Of a stretch of 64,000 nt of DNA, positions 33,658 through 45,341 are shown one piece after another; within the stretch, counting starts at the first letter, position 1; the number at the start of each line of letters is the position of its first letter. This stretch comes from Ampullaceana balthica (lineage: Eukaryota; Mollusca; Gastropoda; Lymnaeidae), in assembly GCA_944989445.1 (NCBI GenBank), contig CALYLW010000168.1, positions 890,585-954,584 of the forward strand, given 5' to 3'. The notes beneath the pieces are model-generated. The model was not told the origin of the DNA and made no database searches. It saw only the letters and a program-made list of their open reading frames with translations. Position numbers and translations under genes: made by a program.

Positions 33658-34208
33658 AAATCCCTTATATTAACTTCGCGGCCGTCTCTCTCTGTCTGTC
33701 TCTCTCTCATCATCTCATGGGCTCGGCGGGCGGAAAAACAGAAGTCAAAAATGACCCACTTCCAATGATCCGATCGAACTGAAATTTGGCACACGGACCC
33801 GTCTTACCTAACAATGCATCGTATCAAAATTTCAGATCGATCGAACGTACCGTAATTAAATTAATGCATTTTTAGTTTATCCTTATATGAGGTATGTAAT
33901 TTAAAATCACGATTTGTTATTGTTTTTTTGCCACGTGAAAGTTTGAGCATTGAGGCGACCCAACGAAACGACGGTGCGCTTTTGTTTACATTTTACGTGT
34001 CACTCTGAGCTCGGTCAAGCGAATCGGTGACCAGACTTTTCCCCTCTCCCCCTCCCACACACCCCTCCCCCCACCCCTCCCCCCCTAGGGTTATGAAGCA
34101 AACTTGTGTTAAGACAGATTCAGTCTGTAAATGTTTGAAAATAATCAATACTGTTAGTTATGTCTCATATATAAGGGATTTATAGTCAAAAACTTTGTTT
34201 TTACGGGT
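33658..34208 (+). mobile_element. HINE-like copy 5, complete
   Basis: Both ends present; C-rich tract near 34040-34085; the 3' hairpin and TTTTTACGGG are present. Confidence 0.8.
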
Positions 34209-34419
34209 TTGTTTTTTTTCCTGCCAGTTTCACGTGAGTTTGAGTTGACGCCGACCGTCGTGTTGACGCCGACCGTCGTGCCGACACCCCCTCACATCCC
34301 ACCCCCATTTATTAAAGACAAGGGACATCACTCGGTGTCAGTCTGTAAATGTTTGAAAATAATCAATACTGTTAGTTATGTCTCATATATAAGGGATTTA
34401 TAGTCAAAAACTTTGTTTT
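34209..34419 (+). mobile_element. HINE-like copy 6, 3' half
   Basis: Begins inside the element at CCTGCCAGTTTCACGTGAG and runs through the hairpin. The final ACGGG is absent and the next copy starts directly at GTTTTTAAATCCC. Confidence 0.75.
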
Positions 34420-34420
34420 T

Positions 34421-34446
34421 AAATCCCTTATATTAACTTCGCGGCC

Positions 34447-34488
<42 letters not shown>

Positions 34489-34917
34489 TGGGCTCGGCGG
34501 GCGGGCGGGCGGAAAAACAGAAGTCAAAAATGACCCACTTCCCATGATCCGATCGAACTGAAATTTGGAACACGGACCCGTCTAACCTAACAATGCATTG
34601 TATCAAAATTTCAGATCGATCGAAACGTACCGTAATTAAATTAAGCATTTTTAGTTTATCCTTATATGAGGTATGTAATTCAAAATTCACTGTTTGTTAT
34701 TGTTTTTTTTCTGCCCAGTTCCACGTGAGTTTGAGTTGACGCCGACCGTCGTGTTGACGCCGACCGTCGTGCCGACACCCCCTCGCATCCCACCCCACAT
34801 GTATTAAAGACAAGGGACATCACTCGGTGTCAGTCTGTAAATGTTTGAAAATAATCAATACTGTTAGTTATGTCTCATATATAAGGGATTTATAGTCAAA
34901 AACTTTGTTTTTACGGG
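34421..34917 (+). mobile_element. HINE-like copy 7, complete
   Basis: Complete, GTCGGC/GCCGAC subtype, with a (CT)n tract near 34447-34483. Confidence 0.8.
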
Positions 34918-34929
34918 TTTGTTTTATTA

Positions 34930-35321
34930 AACATTTACAGACTGACACTGAGTGATGTCCCTTGTCTTTAATAAATGGGGGTGGGATGTGAGGGGGTGTC
35001 GGCACGACGGTCGTCGTCAACACGACGGTCGGCGTCAACTCAAACTCACGTGGAACTAAGATAAAAAAAAACCAGTGAATTTTGAATTACATACCTCATA
35101 TAAGGATAAACTAAAAATGCATTAATTTAATTACGGTACGTTCGATCGATCTGAAATTTTGATACAATGCATTGTTTGGTCAGACGGGTCCGTGTGCCAA
35201 ATTTCAGTTTGATCGGATCATGGGAAGTGGGTCATTTTTGACTTCTGTTTTTCCGCCCGCCGAGCCCGCCGAGCCCAAGACAGAGAGAGAGAGACGGCCG
35301 CGAAGTTAATATAAGGGATTT
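34930..35321 (-). mobile_element. HINE-like copy 8, 3' end missing
   Basis: Starts internally at ACATTTACAGACTGACAC without the hairpin. The 5' end of the element (at 35321) is intact. It meets copy 7 tail to tail. Confidence 0.8.
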
Positions 35322-35331
35322 AAAAAACAAA

Positions 35332-35885
35332 CCCGTAAAAACAAAGTTTTTGACTATAAATCCCTTATATATGAGACATAACTAACAGTATTGATTATTT
35401 TCAAACATTTACAGACTGAATCTGTCTTAACACAAGTTTGCTTCATAACCCTAGGGGGGGAGGGGTGGGGGGGAGGGGTGGGGGGGAGGGGGGGGTGGGA
35501 GGGGGAGAGGGGAAAAGTCTGGTCACCGATTCGCTTGACCGAGCTCAGAGTGACACGTAAAATGTAAACAAAAGCGCACCGTCGTTTCGTTGGGTCGCCT
35601 CAATGCTCAAACTTTCACGTGGCAAAAAAACAATAACAAATCGTGATTTTAAATTACATACCTCATATAAGGATAAACTAAAAATGCATTAATTTAATTA
35701 CGGTACGTTCGATCGATCTGAAATTTTGATACGATGCATTGTTAGGTAAGACGGGTCCGTGTGCCAAATTTCAGTTCGATCGGATCATTGGAAGTGGGTC
35801 ATTTTTGACTTCTGTTTTTCCGCCCGCCGAGCCCATGAGATGATGAGAGAGAGAGAGACGCCGGTGAAGTTAATATAAGGGATTT
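35332..35885 (-). mobile_element. HINE-like copy 9, complete
   Basis: First of four near-identical direct repeats. Has a long G-rich tract at 35452-35510. Confidence 0.85.
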
Positions 35886-35896
35886 AATAAAACAAA

Positions 35897-36434
35897 CCCG
35901 TAAAAACAAAGTTTTTGACTATAAATCCCTTATATATGAGACATAACTAACAGTATTGATTATTTTCAAACATTTACAGACTGAATCTGTCTTAACACAA
36001 GTTTGCTTCATAACCCTAGGGGGGAGGGGTGGGTGGGGAGGGGGAGAGGGGAAAAGTCTGGTCACCGATTCGCTTGACCGAGCTCAGAGTGACACGTAAA
36101 ATGTAAACAAAAGCGCACCGTCGTTTCGTTGGGTCGCCTCAATGCTCAAACTTTCACGTGGCAAAAAAACAATAACAAATCGTGATTTTAAATTACATAC
36201 CTCATATAAGGATAAACTAAAAATGCATTAATTTAATTACGGTACGTTCGATCGATCTGAAATTTTGATACGATGCATTGTTAGGTAAGACGGGTCCGTG
36301 TGCCAAATTTCAGTTCGATCGGATCATTGGAAGTGGGTCATTTTTGACTTCTGTTTTTCCGCCCGCCGAGCCCATGAGATGATGAGAGAGAGACAGACAG
36401 AGAGAGACGGCCGCGAAGTTAATATAAGGGATTT
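35897..36434 (-). mobile_element. HINE-like copy 10, complete
   Basis: Near-identical to its neighbours. The main differences are the length of the G-rich tract and of the (GA)n tract. Confidence 0.85.
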
Positions 36435-36445
36435 AATAAAACAAA

Positions 36446-36978
36446 CCCGTAAAAACAAAGTTTTTGACTATAAATCCCTTATATATGAGACATAACTAAC
36501 AGTATTGATTATTTTCAAACATTTACAGACTGAATCTGTCTTAACTCAACTTTGCTTCATAACCCTAGGGGGGAGGGGTGGGTGGGAGGGGGAGAGGGGA
36601 AAAGTCTGGTCACCGATTCGCTTGACCGAGCTCAGAGTGACACGTAAAATGTAAACAAAAGCGCACCGTCGTTTCGTTGGGTCGCCTCAATGCTCAAACT
36701 TTCACGTGGCAAAAAAACAATAACAAATCGTGAATTTAAATTACATACCTCATATAAGGATAAACTAAAAATGCATTAATTTAATTACGGTACGTTCGAT
36801 CGATCTGAAATTTTGATACGATGCATTGTTAGGTAAGACGGGTCCGTGTGCCAAATTTCAGTTCGATCGGATCATTGGAAGTGGGTCATTTTTGACTTCT
36901 GTTTTTCCGCCCGCCGAGCCCATGAGATGATGAGAGAGAGACAGAGAGAGACGGCGGTGAAGTTAATATAAGGGATTT
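36446..36978 (-). mobile_element. HINE-like copy 11, complete
   Basis: Near-identical direct repeat; differs by AACTCAACTTTGC in place of AACACAAGTTTGC. Confidence 0.85.
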
Positions 36979-36989
36979 AATAAAACAAA

Positions 36990-37543
36990 CCCGTAAAAAC
37001 AAAGTTTTTGACTATAAATCCCTTATATATGAGACATAACTAACAGTATTGATTATTTTCAAACATTTACAGACTGAATCTGTCTTAACACAAGTTTGCT
37101 TCATAACCCTAGGGGGGGAGGGGTGGGGGGGAGGGGTGTGTGGGAGGGGAGAGGGGAAAAGTCTGGTCACCGATTCGCTTGACCGAGCTCAGAGTGACAC
37201 GTAAAATGTAAACAAAAGCGCACCGTCGTTTCGTTGGGTCGCCTCAATGCTCAAACTTTCACGTGGCAAAAAAACAATAACAAATCGTGAATTTAAATTA
37301 CATACCTCATATAAGGATAAACTAAAAATGCATTAATTTAATTACGGTACGTTCGATCGATCTGAAATTTTGATACGATGCATTGTTAGGTAAGACGGGT
37401 CCGTGTGCCAAATTTCAGTTCGATCGGATCATTGGAAGTGGGTCATTTTCGACTTTTGTTTTTCCGCCCGCCGAGCCCATGAGATGATGAGAGAGAGACA
37501 GAGAGAGAGACAGAGACGGCCGTGAAGTTAATATAAGGGATTT
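36990..37543 (-). mobile_element. HINE-like copy 12, complete
   Basis: Last of the tandem run. Its 5' end at 37543 abuts unrelated AT-rich DNA, so the array ends exactly at the element terminus. Confidence 0.85.
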
Positions 37544-38609
37544 AAAAAGAAAACGGGAAGCAATGGTTTAATTAAACTCCATATGTGACGTCACACCATT
37601 CTTGGAATCCAGCTTCCAATGAAGCAAAATGAATGGATTGTAAACAAAGAGTTTCAGTTGAATTTTTATTTTTCACTGTTGATTTATGGTAATGTTGATT
37701 GCCGTTAATACAGTTAGTTACTAGGAAATTAGTCACTGAGTGTAAGATTGTTTTTTAAAAATATTTTTAAAAATGTTTTAATGTATTTATTATGTTGAAC
37801 GAAGATACTAGAATGAGATTTTTGGTTAGAATACATTAATATATTAAAAAAACCTAAAAAAAACAAGGAATATCAATAAAAAAAAGAGGAACCTTTTTTT
37901 TTAAAATCCCTTCGTTTGGAGAAAACTATAACTATATTGTAATGGATGGTATTTATTAAAACTTATTTTTACCCTAAATACTAAGGTCATTTTTACTTCA
38001 TCATTGTTTACCATTTGTCCAAGACACACATGTTACCTAACAAACACGTGTATTCAAGAAGCCGTTCACGTGTGTCCTAATGGCCCACAACTGTTGCCCC
38101 GCTGTTTGTCTCATTTAAACTTCCTGTGATGTCCATGCCATTCTGTTGTCCTGCTGATTCCAATCCCATTTCAAAAACAGACCTGACATGTCCATCAGCT
38201 CTGCCCCCCCACCCCACCCCTTTACACCGCGATACATGAAAGTCCCAGCCCCCCTCACCCCCCACTCATACCATGATACAGATAAATGGGACGAGTCGGT
38301 GGTTGCTTCATCTCCAGCCCCCAACAGAGCAATGTCATTAACAGAGGGATTTCGGGGGACTCTACCCGGGGTTCAGGGGAGATCAGGATTTCTTTCTTCT
38401 GTATCAATTTGAATCTTCAAATTATGTTTGGTGTGAAAGTGTGCAGCACAAAGTAATACTTTTAGCGACCCTCTATCTCGGGGTGTATGTAACAAACACT
38501 AACTGCTCACAAAGGTTTATTCTAGTTTACATCGCTAAAATAACATAACTATAACCCCAACTGTAATCCCATTGGCCTGAATAGTTCAATTTGTTTATTT
38601 TGTCTTAAT
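37544..38609. other. No gene recognised
   Basis: AT-rich at first, then mixed sequence with a C-rich stretch near 38195-38265. Frames here have no recognisable domain. Confidence 0.4.
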
Positions 38610-39115
38610 TTATCTCTATTACAGACGCTCATTCTATACTGAATATTTTTTTGCGTCCCACGCTTATCCATGGCATATGTCTAGTCTTGCATTTTTAATT
38701 AGCGTTTTAAATGTTGATTGAGAGTTAGTTTTCCTGATTTGATCAGGCAACCCATTCCACGTCCGAATTCAAGATGGGAAAAACGAGAATTTCTATATGT
38801 TTGTCCTTGCATACGGAATAAGAAAACTATTTTTTAATTTCCCTGTCTATTTGAAGGTTGTAATAGATTATCCTTGTGTTGTATTTCCATTGTAGAAACA
38901 ATCGCATTTTGCATTATTACTACTTTGCTCTTTGTCCCTAAATTCGCTCGTGTTTCTAGGCTTAATGATTTAACTAATGGTGTTACTCTTGTCAATTTTG
39001 AATATTTTTCAGCAAGATTGCATCCTTCATTCCCGAACCTTTATTCGTTGAACATCCGAAAATTCTTATTACTTTTTTCTCTTGACCGTTGATTTCCTAA
39101 AGTAGGTTAGGGAGT
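38610..39115 (-). pseudogene. LINE ORF2 C-terminus remnant
   Basis: The minus strand reads RTWNGLPDQIRKTNSQSTF then KTLIKNARLDICHG and stops, the usual end of a CR1/L2-like reverse-transcriptase protein. Upstream coding is broken by frameshifts, with pieces such as TKSLSLETRANLG. The 3' part is GGATAAGCGTGGGACGC, then GAATGAGCGTCTGTAATAG. The same tail occurs at 43165-43335 and, in short form, at the 3' end of SINE family 1. Confidence 0.75.
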
Positions 39116-39427
39116 AGTGAGTAGACACTGACTTAAAATCGCCCTATTGAAGTTCTTTTTACGAACTATTTATCAGCCTGTGAATATTCATATTCGTTAA
39201 AAAATAAGTTGGTCTCAAATTCACTTTTTTTTTGTATTCATTCAAGTAAACTGTATTACAAATGAACTATATCCTATAGGAAAAAGTATTCATTGAAAAG
39301 TCAGATAACATTTAGGGATATTCTTTGAAAAAAAACAACTTCGTTTAATATTATTTTTCTTGTAATAATACCGTAGCAGCATAGAACGCATGTCATCATT
39401 ACATGTTCTCAAGTACGATAATTAGAG

Positions 39428-39621
39428 CAGTGGTGGCCCACGTGCCCAAAATTCAACCAAAGCCCACTCGTTTATAGCTGAGTGCCAAAACTCCAATGAA
39501 ACCTGAAAATGTGGGTAAGGCAAAACTGGTTTGATTAAGGAAGTAATAATTTAGTCTCGTGCCGGCTAATGAAGCTCTGCTGGCCGACTGTGGCACGCGT
39601 AACATAGGTTCGCCATCACTG
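39428..39621. mobile_element. hAT MITE
   Basis: Ends CAGTGGTGGCCCACG and TTCGCCATCACTG. The flanking eight bases AATTAGAG and ATTTAGAG match at seven positions. 194 bases, non-coding. Confidence 0.8.
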
Positions 39622-40079
39622 ATTTAGAGCCTAGCATGTAATTGTCCAATTTATAAAATAATAATTGTATACAATTGTCCAGTTAATAAAATGTTTTGAA
39701 ATTTATTTGTTGAGTTGACAAACGGTTCTAATATAGCAATGTAATTCGTAATAGTGGGTTCTGAAAAATTGAAATAATTAAATTTCCTAATTTATGAATA
39801 AAGAGAACTTGTCTCAGAATCATATCGGTCATGATTCAATTTATCAACGAACATTACAGCTTGTGATAGAATGTAATCTTATACATTGGGGCAAAAAACA
39901 ATTACTGACATGTTTATTGTTTTATGTACACAATATGGCTTGAGGGCACAGTTAGGAAATTATGGAGTGCCATAGATCGATACACCGACAGGTGAAGAGC
40001 GCCAGAGAACGATACAAAAACAGAATGAGTTGTTTGTAGTGTAACTTAATATATCAACAACTTGAAAACAAGAGTTCTG
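39622..40079. other. No feature seen
   Basis: AT-rich. No supported feature. Confidence 0.4.
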
Positions 40080-40290
40080 TTGGTGGGAACGGTAACTGTT
40101 GTGTTAAACAGATTTTTGTTTGTACGAATCATGCCTATTGTATTAAACAGATTTTAGTTTCTACGATTCATGACTATTTTTAAACAGATATTTGTTTGTT
40201 GGAACCATGACTATTGCGTTAAGCCTATTTCTGTTTTGTAAGAACTACGACTGTATGGTTAAAAGCATTTCTGCTTTTCAGAACAAAGGT
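40080..40290. repeat. Degenerate about 52-base tandem repeat
   Basis: Four units with AAACAGATTTTTGTTTGTA and CGAATCATGCCTATTGT-like segments, increasingly diverged to the right. Confidence 0.6.
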
Positions 40291-41825
40291 TCTTTAGTTG
40301 AACTGTGCGAAATTTGAAATGTAGAGATTCTTTAAAAAGAAACTAACAATTAAGTACAAAATGATTTAAATGTTCTTTTTAATTTAGTCCCTTGTTCGGA
40401 ACAGAACGTTCCTGAGATGTTTTCTAAGAAAAAAAACAACACAACTTCCTCAATTTTTCCGTGTGTCATCCGTCAGGTTTTTCCAGTTTCCGCCATGAAT
40501 ATTTATGAGGCAGCAATTAAAGGTTCAAGCTTGAACAAGAGGACGTCGCTGATCTCGCCTGACTACTCGCTTGACTGGGGTTTTAAAAGCAAGTTGTTTC
40601 CCTTTTACAGATCAATTGATACAAGCGGGAACACGTTGTTTGCTCTAGGAGTGCCTATAATTATGACATCTATACCATCATATTTGTATTGATTTATTAT
40701 TGTTCTTCTTCTTTTTCTTCTATGAATACCGGAGGGTCCCGAATCAATGTTTTGACCATTATGTCTGTCATTCATAAGACCATTCTGGCTGCCATTCATA
40801 ACACCATTCTGGCTGTCATTCATTATAAAGGTGATTGTGTTTTTTTTTCAGGAAAAGGGATACTTCATTGGTCACAATTATATCTCAGCGAGAATAACAT
40901 AAACTGGAGGCTAGATTGCAGGGAGGCAATAGACGTGCCCAGATTTGCCCAGTGTTGTCCCTTCATCGTTCATTTTTTGCAGCTTGTTCCAGTCGCTAGT
41001 TGTCCTTGACAGGACCGATCACCTTCTGTACCGTGTTTCAGCGATCACGAGATGTGTCCCTGTTGGCTATATATCGATCCAACTTTGAGAAAGTTAAGAT
41101 GTAATAGTCAAGTTTCACCATCCGCAAGCGTCTCACTTATGTTGGTTCATAAACGTTTTTTTAAAAAAAATCTCTAGTCATACACTAAAGTGAACTGCCA
41201 TAACTAGCTGTACAAACAGTTCCGGTTAATGTTTGAAGAGGATTGAGGCAAAAGCCGAGTTCTATCGAAGCTGGGCTGCTGGGCTCATCTCGGCATACGT
41301 CGAGTCTATTACATTATCTCCTAGGACTGACTCACCACTGGTTCTAAATTGAGGACTTCATAACAAGTGCCAAATACTCTTTACTTCTGTGTTTGTCCTG
41401 TGACTTCATATTTTAATTGGACCGATAGCGTCATTTCTACACCCTTTGCCATGATAACATTTGACCGCACACAATAAAACGCACCGCTCAGTGCTGTTTT
41501 AGCCTTTTCAGAAAAATCAAATGTCATAAAGGCGACAGGCTGGGGACCGCTTTTCGAATTGTTTGCCTGCCACCGGACTGTTCTTTTGTCTACACGATAC
41601 TCCCCGAGGGCGATGCGATGAATAAACCAGGTCTTCACAAATTTATTGGTCTGGGAGGGGCAAAGGTTTTACTCAGGATGCCTGTGAACAGAGCCGAATT
41701 TTTGTACCTAAGCCGTAGATATGGACACGATTGTATAATGAGCTGTACATTGCGACCGATGTGTTTTTTTGAGATACACATGGGAAGAAATTCGAATAAT
41801 GAATAAGGACACGTTTGTATAGTGA
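40291..41825. other. No gene recognised
   Basis: Contains short direct repeats of ATTCATAACACCATTCTGGC near 40770-40820. Frames at 40417-40692, 40689-41009 and 41381-41638 show no recognisable domain. I cannot call a host exon here. Confidence 0.35.
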
Positions 41826-42090
41826 GATGTATATGAATAGATTAGCAGTTTGAGATTTACATAGACACGCTTATATATTAAGATGTACATAAGGACACAA
41901 TTATTTTTGAGATGTATATAAACTATAAACAGATGAGCAGTTTGAGATTTACATAGACACACTTATATATTAAGATGTACATAAGGACACATTTATTTGT
42001 GTGAGATGTATATAAACAGATGAGCAGTTTGAGATATACATAGACACACTTATATATTAAGATGTACATAAGGACACATATGGGCTCTGG
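41826..42090. repeat. About 80-100-base tandem repeat, three units
   Basis: Each unit has GAGCAGTTTGAGATTTACAT, AGACACACTTATATATTAAG and ATGTACATAAGGACACA. A partial unit precedes at about 41800. Confidence 0.75.
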
Positions 42091-42394
42091 GCTGGATCAA
42101 CTGATTAGTTTAAAATTTATTCACATTTGATTTTGCCGCAGTAATTTAATTACTTTAAAAATAAAAAATGTAAACGTTTAGTTTTAAGTCCAAAAGTCTT
42201 CACCACGTCACCTGCAATATTCCCTTTATGTTTCGTTGGCCCGTGCCCAAAAAAAAACAAAAAAACAACAACAACTCGTGAGCAAATGCAAAGATGTTAG
42301 CATATTTATTTTTTATGTGCAATATTATATTATTCCACACACTTAGAGGAGCATTAATTACCTGCCTCCAAGCCCTTTTTACATGTTCCATATA

Positions 42395-42800
42395 ACCTAC
42401 CTCTAAGTCCCGAGGTCCTAACTAGCTTCCGATTTCTTAGTCCTGCACTCCTCAATAATTACCTCCCTCTAAGTCCTGAGGTCCTCACTACCTATCTCTA
42501 AGTCCTGCACTCCTCACTAATTTCCTACCTCTAGGTCCTGAGGTCCTCACTAAATTACCCCCTCTAAGTACTGGAGTCCTTTGTAATAGTACAACTGTGC
42601 ATCAACAATTCAACTCAAGACACCAGTCTTGTGTTCTGTGTAAAAAAACAATGTATTCACAACAAACACGTCTGTTACAGTCCTCATTAATTTCCTACAT
42701 CTTAGCACTGCGTGCCTCCATATATTGCCTGGCAATAAGTCCTACAGTTCCCCATATATTACCTGCCTATAAGGCATGTACTACCTGCTCATAAGTCCAT
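42395..42800. repeat. Degenerate about 30-base tandem repeat
   Basis: Repeats of CTACCTCTAAGTCCTGAGG and TCCTCACTAATT in many variants. The regular part is 42395-42575 and the decayed part runs to 42800. Confidence 0.65.
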
Positions 42801-43164
42801 CAGTGATCCCTGCTATTTGTCCAGCACTGCTCCACCAAAATGCGCTGCATGCCCCGGCTATCCCACTCTTACAATTTATCTTAATGGGATAATTACTGTT
42901 TAATAGAAAAGGATTTCAGCCTGACTCGTCTTCAATTAAATGCAATTAAACCAAAACAACATGACATTGAAAAATTTGAAATAGACACATGAGTTGTTGT
43001 AGTTTTTATGTTTATTTTAATGGAACAAAACATCAAATATCAAATGGTTAGAGCAGACTTTATTGAAAGCATTTTTTTGTTACTGACACAAATGGAAGCA
43101 CTGTTTAGCTAGTTAGAATACTATAATTAATACACATCGGTCTTAATAAATAATTATCTTATCC
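42801..43164. other. No feature seen
   Basis: AT-rich. No supported feature. Confidence 0.4.
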
Positions 43165-43335
43165 TATCTGTTACAGACGCTCCTTCTATACAGAAGATTA
43201 TTGCGACCCACGCTTATCCATGGTTTGTGTCTTGTCCTGCATTCGTGTTAGAGTTTTAAATGTTGATATAGCGTTGGTTTTTTCCAGGTTTCTTCATGAA
43301 ACCCATTTTAATTCAAGAGCACATCAGTCACGCTA
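43165..43335 (-). repeat. LINE 3' tail, same family as 38610-39115
   Basis: The minus strand carries ATATCAACATTTAAAACTCT, GGATAAGCGTGGGTCGCAA and ATCTTCTGTATAGAAGGAGC, then an (A/G)GATAA end. The last 45 or so bases match the 3' end of SINE family 1. Confidence 0.75.
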
Positions 43336-43612
43336 GTCAGATTAAAGGATGTAGTTAAACCCATCAGAAACACTGGTTAAATAAAACAAGATTTTTTAAA
43401 AAGTTATAACGCATCAAACACTCTAGTTGGAATATCGACCATGCCATTGAATATTCTTGCAAATCCTTTCCTCGTGGTCTCACTAAATAATTTATGGTGT
43501 ACAAATGAGTGGTCGTGACCAGGCATGAGCTGTCCCGGTTGTGAAACACACGGGTACGGGTGGTAGGTTTTCAATGGCAGTAGGATCCAGTTACCAAGAG
43601 TATGACCCACAA
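43336..43612. other. Unassigned; possible coding-like frame
   Basis: The minus strand 43610-43404 is open for 68 codons (includes LPLKTYHPYPC and RKGFARIFNGMV). No family recognised. It may be decayed LINE coding from the adjacent tail. Confidence 0.3.
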
Positions 43613-43626
43613 TCTATCTATCTATC

Positions 43627-43713
<87 letters not shown>

Positions 43714-44156
43714 TATATAATTTGCAATTGTCACGCAAGTCAGTCAGTCTGTCCAGGCGCTACTAATTTTAGAAAGCAGGGAAAACCAAATCACGGCACC
43801 AATGCATCAAAAGGTGTGCAAATTAAAGATACGCTGTAAAACATATTATATGACGTCATTGATTTAGTTCTTATAGTAATTTTGGAAAAGGGAACAATGT
43901 AAAAAGAGAATTTGATGATGGTTAATTATAAAATAAATTTAAAAAAACGGGCGCCGTAGGCGCCCTGCAACCCCTATTATAAAATACTTTGTGTACATTT
44001 CAGAAAGTTTAATAAATCGTATTTATCAAACAAGGACAAGTTAGTTCGGCTTTTGAAAAAGTTCGGCGCCGTATGCGCCCTAAAAAAAGTGCATTTTTAA
44101 TAAAATAAATAGATTTCAGTTGAAAACTTCCGTCATTTTTGACGGGTGTACGCTAG
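43613..44156 (+). mobile_element. Short non-autonomous Helitron
   Basis: The 5' end is TCTATCTATC after an A. The 3' end is the hairpin CGTCA-TTTT-TGACG (44131-44144), an 8-base spacer and CTAG at 44153-44156, followed by T. This is the canonical Helitron layout: 5' TC, 3' hairpin then CTRR, insertion between A and T, no target duplication. Inside are an expanded (AT)n tract at about 43629-43710 and two GGCGCCGTAGGCGCC-type palindromes near 43955 and 44070. No Rep/helicase frame. The 5' boundary is less certain because of the TATC repeat. Confidence 0.75.
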
Positions 44157-44157
44157 T

Positions 44158-45100
44158 ATATATATAATTCGCCTGTAACTATAGCAATCAGGACGCAGTC
44201 GATTTATAGATATATGTAGTAGTGTGGACACCCGCACCGCGCCGCACTGAGACGCACTATAAAGAAGCAACGGAAGTGAAGAAAGAAGAAGAAGCGTGTT
44301 TCATTGCTGTTTAATCACCTCGGCCTCTCCCCTTCTTTTTATTGTTTTTTTTTGGTTGTGTTTTTGTTTATTTGTTTCTTTGTTGTTGTTTTTTTAAAAA
44401 ATGCATTTACGTGTGTCACATTCCTCTTTTCTTTAAGCCACGTTCACTCACGTTGTTCTGATTTCTTCGTGCTGCTGTTTGTTGCCCGTTCTTTCCCCCT
44501 TTTATTCGCACTATCTATGAGCTATTCTGCGGGGTACGCTACGCCACGGGTCGGATCTAGTACAGAATATTAGCCCATGAAACATCATTAAGACACATCA
44601 GCAGGGCTCACCTTACGAAAGTTGAAGCCGCAGTGTGGGTAGCAGGAAGGCCCATCTGTTGTCTTTTTGTCTGTGGGTGTGGTACACTTTGTCTCTGACA
44701 TGGTTCATTGGAGCTAGACAAAGCGTCGAATGACGTCGAAGTCTTGACAACATGCCTTGAAGCTAAAAGTTTACAAGTGACGTCAATAAGACTTTTGTTT
44801 CGTCTTGCTTCCTGCTCATCAAATTTGCATGAAAAAAAAATCTCGTTGTGATTTTTAACCAACCAGTACTGGGAGGTTCTAAAATAGCAGTGATCCAATT
44901 TAAAAATAAAAATAAAATAAAAATAACCTTCATGAACCAATCGTTACTAGAATTTACAATAATTTATTACCCCGATGCATACCTTAATTATGATCATTCA
45001 CGTTGTTGACGTACGTTCCCAATGTGAAAATATTATAATCTATTTACAAACATATTGTTAAACTTCATTCTGTATATTTTTACCCCTGGCGTTATACCTA
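44158..45100. other. No gene recognised
   Basis: Frames at 44304-44573 and 44608-44940 have no recognisable domain. No element ends seen. Confidence 0.4.
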
Positions 45101-45341
45101 TCTTATCTTATATATACATACGCTCCTTCTATGCAGAAGATAATTGCGTCCACAGACCATGACAGAGGATCTGTTGGCAAGTGATGCAGCGTTCAAAGGC
45201 CACGGCTTTGTGGGTTCCACGCATTACCCAGCCACCTAACTAGTTTTATGTACCCATTCGGAGCTGGGTGACTCAGGGACGCCCTAGGCCATGACCATCT
45301 GTACGCCAGTCGAGCGCGCTGCAACTCGACCACCGCGCCCC
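45101..45341 (-). mobile_element. SINE family 1, copy 2
   Basis: The minus strand starts GGGGCGCGGTGGTCGAGTTG (one or two changes in the A-box region) and ends in (GATAA)n. The B-box half of the head is deleted, leaving a shorter element. Confidence 0.85.

Larger units (their letters stand above)
32282..37543. mobile_element. Cluster of about 12 HINE-like copies, both orientations
   Basis: Full or partial copies of one 450-555 base non-coding element. Read in its own sense, the element starts AAATCCCTTATATTAACTTC and then has a (CT)n tract and a GGGCGGGCGGAAAAA block. Next come CGATCGATCTGAAA-type and CAGTCTGTAAATGTTTG blocks. It ends with ATATAAGGGATTT, the hairpin CAAAAACTTTGTTTTTA and the terminal 16-mer ACGGGTTTGTTTTATT. 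The first 13 bases and the subterminal ATATAAGGGATTT are exact inverted complements; the second lies 36 bases from the 3' end. Asymmetric inverted repeats, a 3' hairpin, an internal microsatellite and tandem copies are the known traits of Helentron-derived HINEs. Classification is structural. No Rep/helicase gene is present. Confidence 0.8.

Noticed and set aside
43404..43610. 68-codon minus frame as a host gene
   Set aside because: No recognisable domain, next to a LINE tail and a Helitron; kept only as an uncertain segment.
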